From positions 1 to 35,684 of the IMG/VR virus record IMGVR_UViG_3300037189_014295: DNA of 35,684 bases; one strand, 5' to 3'. Below, in pieces: positions 8,161 to 16,528 of this stretch (position 1 is the first letter of the stretch; every line of letters begins with the position of its first letter). This DNA comes from a virus. Under the pieces are notes generated by a model that had not been told where the DNA came from, searched no databases, and saw only the letters and a list, made by a program, of their open reading frames with translations. Position numbers and translations under genes: made by a program.

Positions 8161-8576
8161 TGGCGTATTCAGACGAGGGTAAGTCTATTGGGTTTCCGTT
8201 TTCTATAGATGCTTCTGGGTCAATTTCTTTTACAGAAGATGAGAGCGTTATTTGGGAAAACAGAGTCCGTTGTGTTCTTTTAACTAATGTTTCGGAAAGA
8301 GTTATGAGACCAGACTTTGGCTCTAGGCTTAGTGACCTGGTTTACGAAAATGATTTTGGTCAAACAAAAATTGCCGAAAAAGCTGCGTCAGCAGCCTTTA
8401 CTAAATGGTTTCCTAGCCTAAAACTTGATAGTGTATTAGCTGTTGCGGACTCGGTAAACGGTGGATTATTGGTTCAAGTTGACTATACTTTACCTAGCGG
8501 GCAAAAGCAGCAGACTGCTGCAAAAGTGACTGTAGCTACATTAAATCGCTACGGTGATATTGTAGTGGGAGGATAA
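8160..8576 (+). CDS. Baseplate wedge protein (gp25/gpW-like)
   Basis: The protein is 138 residues from ATG 8160, which shares its A with the upstream TAA. A GPW/gp25-type core is visible: GFPFSIDASGSISFTEDE, IWENRVRCVLLTNVSERVMRPDFGSRLSDLVYE, an alpha-helical stretch and a final VDYTLPSGQ strand. The R-x-x-R-P-x-F-G-S-x-L pattern is the family hallmark. In T4 and P2 it holds the sheath-to-wedge junction and helps start sheath assembly. It lies between the spike and gpJ-like genes as expected, with no defects visible. Confidence 0.9.
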   Translation: MAYSDEGKSIGFPFSIDASGSISFTEDESVIWENRVRCVLLTNVSERVMRPDFGSRLSDLVYENDFGQTKIAEKAASAAFTKWFPSLKLDSVLAVADSVNGGLLVQVDYTLPSGQKQQTAAKVTVATLNRYGDIVVGG

Positions 8577-8577
8577 A

Positions 8578-10059
8578 ATGGCATCTGATAATTATGTACC
8601 ACAAGTTGACTACACAACCCGTGATTACACAGCAATTTCTGATGAACTTAAAAACCTCATTCAATACTACTTACCAGAGTGGACCAACCGCGACCCTTCA
8701 GATTTTGGTATTACCCTAATTGAGCTGTTTGCTTATATGGGAGACCAACTTAATTTTTACATTGATAGAGCAGCTAACGAATCATTTTTGACAACTGCTA
8801 GCCAACGTAAATCTGTTTTGCAAATTGCTAACCTTTTGAGTTATTCACCGTCTAACTCTCGAGCTGCAAGCGTTTCAATCACTTTTAGCAACTCAACATC
8901 TTCTCAGGTAACAGTTCCAGCTGGAACTAAGGTATCTACAACAACGGTGGTAAACGCAGATAATCAACAAATTGTTTTTGAAGTAGATAGCGATGTTATT
9001 GTTCCAGCAGCTGTTAGCATTACTCCTTTAGTTGCTTCTACCGTTACAGCTACGGCAACTGAGGGCGAAACTATTGATACTGACCCAGCGCAAGTTTCGG
9101 ACGGGTTAGCTAATCAAACATATCAATTGCTTCAATATCCCGTTGTAGACCGAAGCGTTAGTGTAACTGTAGACGGAACCCCATATAACTATGTAGTTAA
9201 CTTAATTGATTCCGCTGCGGATGACCCAGTATTTTCAACAACTTTTGACGCCTATGGTGCAACCTTTGTAACTTTTGGTGATAATACAAGTGGACGCATT
9301 CCTCCAATTAACTCCGAGATTATATTTTCTTACAGGGTTGGTAGTGGAAACGCTGGAAATATTGCTAACGGCTCTATTAAGAAAATTTTAGACTTAAATG
9401 TTGCTGGAATTACTGTGGCACAAAACGCTGCTGCATTTGGTGGTGCAGACCAAGAGTCTACTGATTCGATTAGAATTAACGCGCCAAAAAAGATATCTAC
9501 ATTAAACAGAGTGGTTTCTTTGAAAGATTACCGAGATTATGCAGTTACTAACATCTCTGGTGTAAATAAAGCAAACGCGGTTTCAAGTGTTTATACAAGT
9601 GTAATTTTGTATTGCGCCCAAGAAAGTGACCCTGGCTTTGATGCGGGACGTGCATCTGGGTATACTGCTAACTTTGACCAGTTAATTCTTGACGTAGCAA
9701 CAGAGTTTGCTGATGTAACAGCGCCAAGTGTAACAATTACGCCAATTCCTCCAACATATGTTGCTATAGACATATCTGTATCTATAGTAGTGGCTGCTAA
9801 TCGTCGTCAAAGCACTGTGGTTACTGCGGTAACTGCAGCACTTAATAATTTACTTACATTTTCTAATGTGGATTTTGGCTACTCTATTAAACAAGACGAT
9901 GTTCGTGTAGCTGTCTCTCAAGTTGATGGCGTATCTGGCTATACAATTACAAAATTAGCTAGAAGCGGCGGTAGCGGAGTTGCTGATGTAACTATTGCGT
10001 ATTATGAGATTCCAAAATCTGGAACCATAACACTTTCACCTTCTGGTGGAATTCTCTAA
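8578..10059 (+). CDS. Baseplate J-like wedge protein
   Basis: This 493-residue protein is of the baseplate J (T4 gp6-like) family, with ATG 8578 one base after the upstream stop. The N-terminal signature is TTRDYTAISDELKNLI, EWTNRDPSDFGITLIELFAYMGDQLNFYIDRAANESFL; the middle has VTVPAGTKVST and GDNTSGRIPP; the C-terminal region includes GGADQESTDSIRINAPK and VVSLKDYRDYA. In the family it forms the ring of wedge arms around the hub. Length and layout are complete. It lies between the gp25-like gene and a small structural gene. Confidence 0.92.
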   Translation: MASDNYVPQVDYTTRDYTAISDELKNLIQYYLPEWTNRDPSDFGITLIELFAYMGDQLNFYIDRAANESFLTTASQRKSVLQIANLLSYSPSNSRAASVSITFSNSTSSQVTVPAGTKVSTTTVVNADNQQIVFEVDSDVIVPAAVSITPLVASTVTATATEGETIDTDPAQVSDGLANQTYQLLQYPVVDRSVSVTVDGTPYNYVVNLIDSAADDPVFSTTFDAYGATFVTFGDNTSGRIPPINSEIIFSYRVGSGNAGNIANGSIKKILDLNVAGITVAQNAAAFGGADQESTDSIRINAPKKISTLNRVVSLKDYRDYAVTNISGVNKANAVSSVYTSVILYCAQESDPGFDAGRASGYTANFDQLILDVATEFADVTAPSVTITPIPPTYVAIDISVSIVVAANRRQSTVVTAVTAALNNLLTFSNVDFGYSIKQDDVRVAVSQVDGVSGYTITKLARSGGSGVADVTIAYYEIPKSGTITLSPSGGIL

Positions 10060-10073
10060 AGTAAGGACAGGTC

Positions 10074-10457
10074 ATGGCTTATTATCCAAGTAGTATCATT
10101 TCAACATTTACTACGCATCAAAACATTACTGAGATTATTGATGCTGCTCACCCTAACTTGATTCAAGCCGAGGTTGTTGCTATTGAAGGTGCAATTGGTG
10201 TAACACCCTACATTTCTGGTCCTTTCTCAACCACTAGAACATACGATGGAAGCGGTTCAGCAACCCCTAATATTGGAACTACTGTTTACGCTGGACAATC
10301 TACGTTTTCTAATTTAAGCGATAGACTAACAAACATAGAAAACCTTGCAGCAACAGCATACGCAAACGCTGCTGGTGCAGCAAGCAATACAAATTTAACA
10401 GCCGTATCGTCAAAAGTTGAAAACCTATATCGTATTGGGCTACTTGGCGGATTTTAA
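10074..10457 (+). CDS. Small virion structural protein of unknown role
   Basis: This 127-residue protein starts at ATG 10074 behind AAGGACAG. The segment ITEIIDAAHPNLIQAEVVAIEGAIG (split here: IIDAAHPNLIQ and AEVVAIEGAIG) resembles a short helix often seen near the N-terminus of phage tail appendage proteins. The rest is Ala/Thr/Ser/Asn-rich with a likely helical region in the second half (DRLTNIENLAATAYANA). It lies between two baseplate genes, so it is probably a baseplate-attached or fibre-adaptor protein. No domain can be named with confidence. Confidence 0.6.
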   Translation: MAYYPSSIISTFTTHQNITEIIDAAHPNLIQAEVVAIEGAIGVTPYISGPFSTTRTYDGSGSATPNIGTTVYAGQSTFSNLSDRLTNIENLAATAYANAAGAASNTNLTAVSSKVENLYRIGLLGGF

Positions 10458-10472
10458 GTTAGGGAGTAAGTA

Positions 10473-13232
10473 ATGGCACGGTATGGTGTTGACTATTACG
10501 GCAGAGGTTATTACGGAAACGTATCCCTAGCCGATTATGACGCAACCCCATTTTTTGCCACACCTATTGACTACGGTAAAATTTATATAAAATGGACAAA
10601 CCCAACTGGTAACTATACGGGTTTACGTTTACTTCGCAATAGCTATGGGTTTCCTCAAACCGCTGATGATGGTTTGGTACTGGTTGATACGGCAAGTGGT
10701 ACTCAGGTAGCTGGCGCTGTTCCTTCTGAGTATTTTGACCCATCAGGAGTTGTTCCACCTATCAGTCCACGACTTACAGATACGATTACCCACGCAAGGT
10801 CTAGAAATATTACTTCTTGGTCAAGAGCATCTAACTTACTAACGGTTTATGTAGATGATATTTTTGGAATTTCTCCTGGTGCAACTGTAACAATTTATGG
10901 GGATACTGGGGTTGACGGCTCTTACACGGTTAATGCTATTGATTCTGATACCTACAAAATTACTATTGTTTTAGCAACAGCTCAATCGTCTCTTTCTGGA
11001 ACTACTGGATATGTACTTTCTAATCAATTAGAACAAGAAGCTTTTTATTACTACTCAATTTTTGTTAAAACTTTAAGTAATACAAAATCTGTAACTGGCG
11101 CTATTGGTAATGGAACGGCTATTACTTATACAACTGGCTCGGCACATGGGTTCTTAACTGGAGCAATTATTGGTGTAACTGGGTTTAGCTCTACAACTTT
11201 TAACGTAACGGGTGTTGCAATTGCATCTGTCCCAACAAGTACTACCTTTACTGTTTTAAGCACTGTTACAGGAACTGCAACTTTATCTGCAAACGTTACT
11301 CCAATTGTGGGTTTAAATACGCAATGGGTTCGTGCTGGTAATTCATCTGGAATCTCCGTAAAAGATTACGGAACTCAGCCAAGACTCTATGACGCACTTC
11401 CAGACATTTATAAAGTTGATAACTACGCTGAGGCGGTTGACCAACAAGATAACCCAACTCTTAGAAGCTTCTTAGCAATTTTTGGTTTTTACTACGACCT
11501 AATGAAAACCTATGCAACTTTAATAAGTAATAGGTATGAAGTAGAAAAATTATCTGGGCAACTAATTCCTTCAGCACTACAACAATTTAATTTTACTTTT
11601 GAGCCAGAGCTTGGTCTTAAGCGCATGCGTGCTTTGTTAGCAAATGCTTTACCTTTATACCAAAGCAAGGGTTCTAGGTTAGGATTAAGCGATTTTATAA
11701 ATGCTTTTGTTGGGTTAGAAGCAGACATTTATCAAGGTAAAAATTTAATGTTAGATTACAACAACTCATCTTTTGAAGAGACTGCTGGTTTTTGGACTGG
11801 AACAAATGCAACAATTACAGCTGCTGCTGGCTCAAGTATTAACACGTGGTCAACTAGTGGAACTGTTATAACTTTAAATCTTAACTTTACCCCTAATTTT
11901 AACTCTGGCTCTCAAGTTAGAATTTTTGGAAGTAGTGGAGTTGATGCTAATTATACGTCGGGTGTTGTTGTTAGCAACAAAACTGTCACTATTACAACGG
12001 GAACAACGTATGGAACTACAAACGGAACTGGTGGTTACGTATATCCAACTATAATTGAGTCGTATGCAGAAGGAAGTAACCCATACAGTGTTGCTAATAA
12101 AACACTTGGTTTTGGAAAAATCACTGCAACTAGTTCAGGGACTTTAACTTTGGTTTGTGGTTCTTCTGACGCCGTTACAAAAGGTATACCAGTTACTTAT
12201 GCACAAACATACAGCCTAAGTGCCTATATTCGTTCAGCGGCAACAGCAAGAACTTTTAGCGCTGCAATCGAATGGTATGACTATAAAGGTATTTTACTTA
12301 GTACCAGTGCAACTGGAACTGTATCTTCTACAACCTCTGGTTGGGTAAAACTTTCTTGTAATGGAAAAGTTGCTCCAAGTGGCGCTGTTTTTGCGGTTCC
12401 AAAAATAACTATTGCCTCTGCTGTCTCAACTGAAGTTCACTATATTGATGCTGTTCAATTTGAAAAAGCAGCAACTTCTACTTGGTACCAGGATGCTAGA
12501 GAGCTGCAGATTTTTGTAAGGGCTGACAGAGTTAATGAACTAAAAAACCCTAACTTTGAATATGCAACAACATCTCCGTGGGGGGTAACTGGTGGAACTT
12601 TAGCTGTTGCAACTGATGAGTACGTACCAAATCTATCCTACAATGTTCCTACTAGCGCGGGTGCTGGTGAAGTTTATGCTTCTGGTACTGGCGCTGTTGC
12701 AGTTGTATCAGCAACATCTACCTCAAATTATATGAAGGTATATGAAGGTAACGCATATACTTTTAGTGGTTATTTTGTTATGTCTACAGATGGAAGCCCT
12801 ACAATTGCTCAACAAGTTTATTTAGGCATTAAATGGTACGACAGCTCTTACAATGTTCTTTTTGAAGATTTATCTGAGTTAAACACTTTGCCTTTTTCTG
12901 TAGCTGGATTTGACAGACTTCACATCACCTCTACAGCACCAATTGGTGCGGCATATGCTGTTGCTGAAATTCTTTGGCCTTACCCAACTGCAGCTGGTTA
13001 CGGGATTCTTATGGACTCATTGATGTTTGAAAAAAGCGCATTTGCTAACGACTACTTTGATGGTAACTATGGTTATGCAGATTCTGCTGACTTGGTGTGG
13101 GAGGGAACCGCTAACCAAAGTCGAAGCCACTACTACCGAAATCGTGGCGCTATCTACTACCGCCTAAAAGCAACGCTCCCAGATTTCTTGCCAACAGGCT
13201 CAACGTTTGCAACTTATTACGCACAGCCTTAG
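10473..13232 (+). CDS. gpI-like baseplate protein fused to carbohydrate-binding-like domains (probable receptor-binding protein)
   Basis: At 919 residues this is the longest gene in the window, with ATG 10473 behind GGGAG. Residues about 303-430 resemble P2 gpI-type tail protein: LPDIYKVDNYAE, FLAIFGFYYDLMKTYATLI, RALLANALPLYQSKGSRLGLSDFINAFVG. Two jelly-roll CBM4/9-like domains follow: about 424-685, split by an inserted beta unit, and about 688-865. Each starts with an Asn-rich NSSFEE or NPNFEY motif and ends with an IDAVQFEK or MDSLMFEKS strand. Three related beta units lie at about 113-165, 206-270 and 456-510. The gpI part would anchor to the wedge and the CBM-like part bind surface glycans. 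The binding role is inferred. Confidence 0.75.
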   Translation: MARYGVDYYGRGYYGNVSLADYDATPFFATPIDYGKIYIKWTNPTGNYTGLRLLRNSYGFPQTADDGLVLVDTASGTQVAGAVPSEYFDPSGVVPPISPRLTDTITHARSRNITSWSRASNLLTVYVDDIFGISPGATVTIYGDTGVDGSYTVNAIDSDTYKITIVLATAQSSLSGTTGYVLSNQLEQEAFYYYSIFVKTLSNTKSVTGAIGNGTAITYTTGSAHGFLTGAIIGVTGFSSTTFNVTGVAIASVPTSTTFTVLSTVTGTATLSANVTPIVGLNTQWVRAGNSSGISVKDYGTQPRLYDALPDIYKVDNYAEAVDQQDNPTLRSFLAIFGFYYDLMKTYATLISNRYEVEKLSGQLIPSALQQFNFTFEPELGLKRMRALLANALPLYQSKGSRLGLSDFINAFVGLEADIYQGKNLMLDYNNSSFEETAGFWTGTNATITAAAGSSINTWSTSGTVITLNLNFTPNFNSGSQVRIFGSSGVDANYTSGVVVSNKTVTITTGTTYGTTNGTGGYVYPTIIESYAEGSNPYSVANKTLGFGKITATSSGTLTLVCGSSDAVTKGIPVTYAQTYSLSAYIRSAATARTFSAAIEWYDYKGILLSTSATGTVSSTTSGWVKLSCNGKVAPSGAVFAVPKITIASAVSTEVHYIDAVQFEKAATSTWYQDARELQIFVRADRVNELKNPNFEYATTSPWGVTGGTLAVATDEYVPNLSYNVPTSAGAGEVYASGTGAVAVVSATSTSNYMKVYEGNAYTFSGYFVMSTDGSPTIAQQVYLGIKWYDSSYNVLFEDLSELNTLPFSVAGFDRLHITSTAPIGAAYAVAEILWPYPTAAGYGILMDSLMFEKSAFANDYFDGNYGYADSADLVWEGTANQSRSHYYRNRGAIYYRLKATLPDFLPTGSTFATYYAQP

Positions 13233-13241
13233 TATGTAGTC

Positions 13242-13505
13242 ATGGATGCGCTACTTCTTGTCTCTTGCTTTACAGCTTTTTTTATAGCTGTTATTGACCG
13301 CCTAATCAGTTTAGGTATTTTTAAAGCACTTGTTGCAATTGCCTTTTCTGTCCTGGGTTGTTACCTTTTGGGTGATTTTGATGTATCAAGGTATATTTTG
13401 ACGGCGGTTGCTAGTTCTTTTTTGGGACCTTTGTTGGCCCTAGCAGCCGACAGGTTATCTACTTTTACTCGGACACTACAGATACCCGCTAGACCTCCGA
13501 AGTAA
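13242..13505 (+). CDS. Small membrane protein, candidate holin
   Basis: This 87-residue protein has two to three hydrophobic segments (about 4-20, 26-46 and 49-70) and a basic, proline-ending C-terminus (RLSTFTRTLQIPARPPK). That size and charge pattern suits a holin, and it lies at the end of the tail block where lysis genes often sit. No lysin gene is next to it. ATG 13242 has no clear ribosome binding site, so translation may depend on the upstream gene, 9 nt away. Membrane localisation is well supported; the holin function is a guess. Confidence 0.5.
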   Translation: MDALLLVSCFTAFFIAVIDRLISLGIFKALVAIAFSVLGCYLLGDFDVSRYILTAVASSFLGPLLALAADRLSTFTRTLQIPARPPK

Positions 13506-13516
13506 TCGGGTGTAGT

Positions 13517-13545
13517 CTGACCCTCCCTTCTACGAGAGGAGTCAG
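13517..13545 (+). promoter_or_regulatory. RNA hairpin covering the Shine-Dalgarno site of the first replication-module gene
   Basis: CTGAC-CCTC (13517-13525) can pair with GAGG-A-GTCAG (13536-13545): nine base pairs with one bulged A and a 10-nt loop. The 3' arm includes the GAGAGGAG ribosome binding site of the GTG at 13548. When folded it would hide the site. It could control translation at the boundary between the tail and replication modules. Pairing is seen; function is inferred. Confidence 0.4.
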
Positions 13546-13547
13546 CC

Positions 13548-14240
13548 GTGGCTGAACCGACTTACCTGCTAGTTGCAGGAAATGGCAAGACCAGCAGAAA
13601 CAATGTTGAAGCACTATTGAATGATTATGTAGTTCTTCTGCGCCAAAGAAAAAATGAACCCATCATTGTCCTTGTGTATGACGATAAGCCGTCAGAGGGT
13701 CAAGTATGGGCATCTCACTACGCCAAAGACCAAGGCATAAGCTGTGTGGTTTACACACGCAAGGACGCCTCTACAATGGCTGTACAGACCGCAACTCTAT
13801 ATGAGTCAGAGACTCCCTACAAGGAAGCCTCAAAACTCGTCAAGGGCGATTCTCTGGCTTACGGCTTCCTACTATGGGATGACGAAGACCAGTCATGTTT
13901 TGATGCATTAAGCACTTTCTCGTCAAAGGGCATTAGCTGTTATGACCTAACAAACGGCCTGTATGACATCGCCCCAGCATCGGGTCTAAAGCCCGTAACG
14001 ACCCCTCAGCCGCCCGTACAGGAGCGGATTGTCCACAAGGCTCAAGAAAAACTTGAAGAGTCTGTAGAGGACGATGAGGAGGAGTTTGAGGATGAGGATG
14101 AGGATGAGGAAGAAGAAGACGAGGTAACCCAAGACGAGGACATGGAAGAGATTTACCTAGCTATAGAGACAATGGGCAAGGTTATGGCTCGTGGGTTCTT
14201 TGCAGAGTTTCGTGCTTTGATGGAGAAAGACGGAAAGTGA
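13548..14240 (+). CDS. Hypothetical Rossmann-like protein with acidic linker
   Basis: This 230-residue protein has GTG 13548 preceded by GAGAGGAG. Residues 1-150 look like an alternating alpha/beta (Rossmann-like) domain: YLLVAGNGKTSRNNVEALL, a IIVLVYDD strand, ISCVVYT, then LAYGFLLWDDE. This suggests, without proving, a nucleotide-binding fold. Residues about 172-201 are almost entirely Asp and Glu. A short C-terminal helix (EIYLAIETMGKVMARGFFAEF) follows. Acidic tails of this sort can mimic nucleic acid or hold basic partners. It opens the replication block and overlaps the initiator-like gene by 4 nt. No function can be assigned. Confidence 0.6.
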   Translation: MAEPTYLLVAGNGKTSRNNVEALLNDYVVLLRQRKNEPIIVLVYDDKPSEGQVWASHYAKDQGISCVVYTRKDASTMAVQTATLYESETPYKEASKLVKGDSLAYGFLLWDDEDQSCFDALSTFSSKGISCYDLTNGLYDIAPASGLKPVTTPQPPVQERIVHKAQEKLEESVEDDEEEFEDEDEDEEEEDEVTQDEDMEEIYLAIETMGKVMARGFFAEFRALMEKDGK

Positions 14241-15115
14241 TATCAGCAAGGGCGCAAGGAATTTACCTGCAGATGGTAATTGCTGGCAGAGTCATGTCTG
14301 CTGTTGAATTGCAATTAGTGTTTGCAGAGGGGCGTGATGCCCTACAGACAGCAATTAATGAGTTAAAAGATGTTGGACTAATTGAAACTAAAAAAGCTAA
14401 AATTGAAGACAGTTTTGTTAGTTACAGCGGATTCCTAGTCCCTGAAAACCCGTCCCTGGAAATCCGTCGTCTATGTGAGCTACTTAGCCAGTATAGCCAA
14501 TATAGATATATAGCTAATACAGCTAAAAGCTTAACTAATTCATCAGAAAAAAATTCTGATGAAGAAACCTATAAAAAAATTTCAACTCCTATGGAAGCGT
14601 GGAAAGAACCTGTGAGACCAGAAGACCGAGATTATTTTGAAGAGCAAGAACGCGAACGCGTTAAAGCAATGGCTCGCGCCCAAGAAGCTTACAACGAGCA
14701 GAAGCAAGAAGCTCATGAGGAGAAGCTTGCAATACGCGATAGGGACCACGCCAACCCCGACACATGGTCGCATTCCGATTCAGCTTATGAGTTTGCTAAT
14801 CAGCTTCATGCGCGGTGGGATGTCTTACCTTGGCGACCTGGCAAAAGTAGATTCATACCCGCCTTAGCAGCTGCTCGTAAAAAACATGGGACTAAAGGGG
14901 CTATAGAAAAACGCATGACTGAAATATTTCTGGCTTCACCCATAGTGCAGACCATGAAAGACCCTGAGCAGATATGGAAGTTTTATATAAAATCTTTTGG
15001 CTCTCTTCTAGAACAAGCACGCTATTCCATGCCAAGTAATGCTAAGTTACAGTCTCTTGAAGAAGAGGGGGCAGCAGACATGGCTGAATTAATGGAGGGG
15101 CTAACCGATGTATAA
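14237..15115 (+). CDS. Winged-helix protein, probable replication initiator/helicase-loader partner
   Basis: This 292-residue protein starts at GTG 14237, overlapping the upstream stop. Residues 1-70 form a probable winged helix (IYLQMVIAGRVMSAVELQL, AINELKDVGLIETKKAK). A charged, low-complexity linker spans about 80-160. The C-terminal part (about 185-290) is helical with aromatic motifs (RWDVLPWRPGKSRFIPAL, EQIWKFYIKSFGSLL). This plan, with a DnaC-like loader next, resembles phage O-type and DnaD-like initiators. The linker-coding DNA contains 9-bp repeats and a palindrome, as lambda O contains ori. The role is inferred from architecture and neighbours. Confidence 0.6.
   Translation: MISARAQGIYLQMVIAGRVMSAVELQLVFAEGRDALQTAINELKDVGLIETKKAKIEDSFVSYSGFLVPENPSLEIRRLCELLSQYSQYRYIANTAKSLTNSSEKNSDEETYKKISTPMEAWKEPVRPEDRDYFEEQERERVKAMARAQEAYNEQKQEAHEEKLAIRDRDHANPDTWSHSDSAYEFANQLHARWDVLPWRPGKSRFIPALAAARKKHGTKGAIEKRMTEIFLASPIVQTMKDPEQIWKFYIKSFGSLLEQARYSMPSNAKLQSLEEEGAADMAELMEGLTDV
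14485..14528 (+). repeat. Five degenerate 9-bp tandem repeats (candidate iterons)
   Basis: Consecutive units read TAGCCAGTA, TAGCCAATA, TAGATATA (8 bp), TAGCTAATA and CAGCTAAAA. They lie inside the linker-coding part of the initiator-like gene, giving the protein a weak SQY-type repeat, and are followed by an AT-rich palindrome. Iteron arrays inside initiator genes mark origins in lambdoid phages. The repeats are visible; origin function is inferred. Confidence 0.45.
14539..14563. repeat. Perfect 10-bp inverted repeat with A5 spacer
   Basis: TTCATCAGAA and TTCTGATGAA flank AAAAA, and an AT-rich tract (CCTATAAAAAAATTTC) follows. It lies 10 bp downstream of the 9-bp repeats within the initiator-like gene. 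It could be part of an origin, as in lambda where iterons adjoin an AT-rich palindromic region. The repeat is seen; the role is inferred. Confidence 0.5.
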
Positions 15116-15803
15116 ACCAGAAGAGTTAAAAATACGTCGACGAACTTGGTTAAAAGTTTCTGGTGTCCCAATCAATTCAGTCGGTTGGCTACTTAAGGAT
15201 TGTTCCGACATTGAATCTGATGTTGTTACTTCCCTACGGGGGTGGATGTCCCACGTAAAGTCTAAAAGAATTATTCGCGCCTACGGCCTTAAAACTTGCG
15301 GTAAAGGTTTGCTTATGACTGGTATGCCAGGATTTGGTAAAACAACCCTTGCCTCATCCATTCTTCAAGAGATGATTACAACTTTTTCTTTAGAGGAGTT
15401 TGATGTCAAAGACACAGTTCTAGTACGCCCATGTTATTTTGCTTCTTATAACAAGATTCTTGACCTCAAGGGTAGTGTTATTGGCGGGGATGTTACAGAG
15501 TCTGACATTAAGCTTTTTCAAGGCATTATGGGTGAATGCAAAGATGATGCTTATAACATCAGAGTTTTGGTTGTAGACGACGTTGGTAAGGAGCATAAAA
15601 GCCTGAGCGGTTGGCAGGTTAACGTCCTACACGACATAATTCGAAACCGCCACACAAACGGTTTTCCAACCATTGTCACGACTAACTTAGTCCCAGATGA
15701 CTGGGAAGACATGTATGGTCCCGCGACACGTTCCTTTTTAAAGGAAGCTTTTTCGACTATCCCCGTTAAAACAGTGAGAGGTGATTTAAGATTAAGAACA
15801 TGA
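15108..15803 (+). CDS. DnaC/IstB-like AAA+ helicase loader
   Basis: This 231-residue protein starts at ATG 15108 and overlaps the upstream gene by 8 nt. AAA+ motifs are plain: Walker A GMPGFGKTT with K78, Walker B VLVVDDVG, a sensor-1-like PTIVTTNL stretch, and a C-terminal arginine-containing RSFLKEAF segment. Such ATPases load the replicative helicase onto the origin. It sits between the initiator-like gene and, two genes on, the DnaB-like helicase. The length is typical. The ATPase call is firm and the loader role very likely from context. Confidence 0.87.
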   Translation: MYKPEELKIRRRTWLKVSGVPINSVGWLLKDCSDIESDVVTSLRGWMSHVKSKRIIRAYGLKTCGKGLLMTGMPGFGKTTLASSILQEMITTFSLEEFDVKDTVLVRPCYFASYNKILDLKGSVIGGDVTESDIKLFQGIMGECKDDAYNIRVLVVDDVGKEHKSLSGWQVNVLHDIIRNRHTNGFPTIVTTNLVPDDWEDMYGPATRSFLKEAFSTIPVKTVRGDLRLRT

Positions 15804-16099
15804 CCAGCAAGGCAAAGCTCCTCCAAGTGTTCCTAAGTAGAAACACCACACCTGGCCCTGGAGTTTTTGAGGTTAGCGTAGATGAGAGCGACAACCTGTA
15901 CTGCAACTGCCCAGGATTTAGTAGTAGGCGAACATGTAAACATGTTAAGTTCGTTCTTACACGAATTGAAGAAAACGGTGGAACTTATCCATTGGAAATA
16001 TCCAATCGAGCAACACCTGATGATGCAGAAGCAGCTAAGTATTCACACATAGCATTTAGAGATTTTATTATTAAGTATGGGAAAATAGAGGTTTTTTAA
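15800..16099 (+). CDS. SWIM-type zinc-finger protein
   Basis: This 99-residue protein overlaps the loader stop by ATGA. A SWIM motif CxCx8CxH is present: C35, C37, C46 and H48 (YCNCPGFSS then CKHVKFV). SWIM fingers bind zinc and act in DNA binding or protein contacts, often in recombination proteins. The rest is a small helical tail. Because it is translationally coupled to the loader and lies ahead of the helicase, a role in replication or recombination is plausible, but no defined activity can be named. Confidence 0.75.
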   Translation: MTSKAKLLQVFLSRNTTPGPGVFEVSVDESDNLYCNCPGFSSRRTCKHVKFVLTRIEENGGTYPLEISNRATPDDAEAAKYSHIAFRDFIIKYGKIEVF

Positions 16100-16102
16100 A
16101 AT

Positions 16103-16528
16103 ATGCAAAAAGGGGATATAAGTAACGCGTTACCCAAACGTTACTTAGTGCATGCGGACTTAGTGAGGATAGAGACGCCTGAAATTAAAAAGGCGCTAGG
16201 TTTTATTCCTGTAATCAAAAAAAATATTTCTTACGACAATGCTTTATTGAGTCGTTTTTATTTACATACAACCCGCGTTGGTGAGACTTTAGAACTTATC
16301 GGTACAGGTATGTCTTCAGAAGATTTAGAACAACTGTTTGAATATTTAGACCGTATTGGTACAAATCCTTTTAGGTATTACACAGCATATGAATCTATTG
16401 AACATGTTGTTGCAGAACTCCCCTATCGTCCAGAAGTTGCAGGTGTGGTCGATTTACCTAATCGAATGCTAAGGTACGGACACTGGGGTATGGCCTTTGT
16501 AGATTTCTTTGGGGGTGCACGTGAATAA
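16103..16528 (+). CDS. Hypothetical protein in the replication operon
   Basis: This 141-residue protein starts at ATG 16103, four bases after the upstream stop, without a strong ribosome binding site. It is mixed alpha/beta with a notable aromatic C-terminal part (LPNRMLRYGHWGMAFVDFFGG). No motif is recognised. It lies between the SWIM protein and the DnaB-like helicase and overlaps the helicase start, so it is probably co-translated with replication proteins. Confidence 0.6.
   Translation: MQKGDISNALPKRYLVHADLVRIETPEIKKALGFIPVIKKNISYDNALLSRFYLHTTRVGETLELIGTGMSSEDLEQLFEYLDRIGTNPFRYYTAYESIEHVVAELPYRPEVAGVVDLPNRMLRYGHWGMAFVDFFGGARE

Noticed and set aside
1-13232. Extracellular contractile injection system rather than a phage
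   Set aside because: The gene order is similar, but a full phage replication module follows and no eCIS ATPase or toxin cargo is present.
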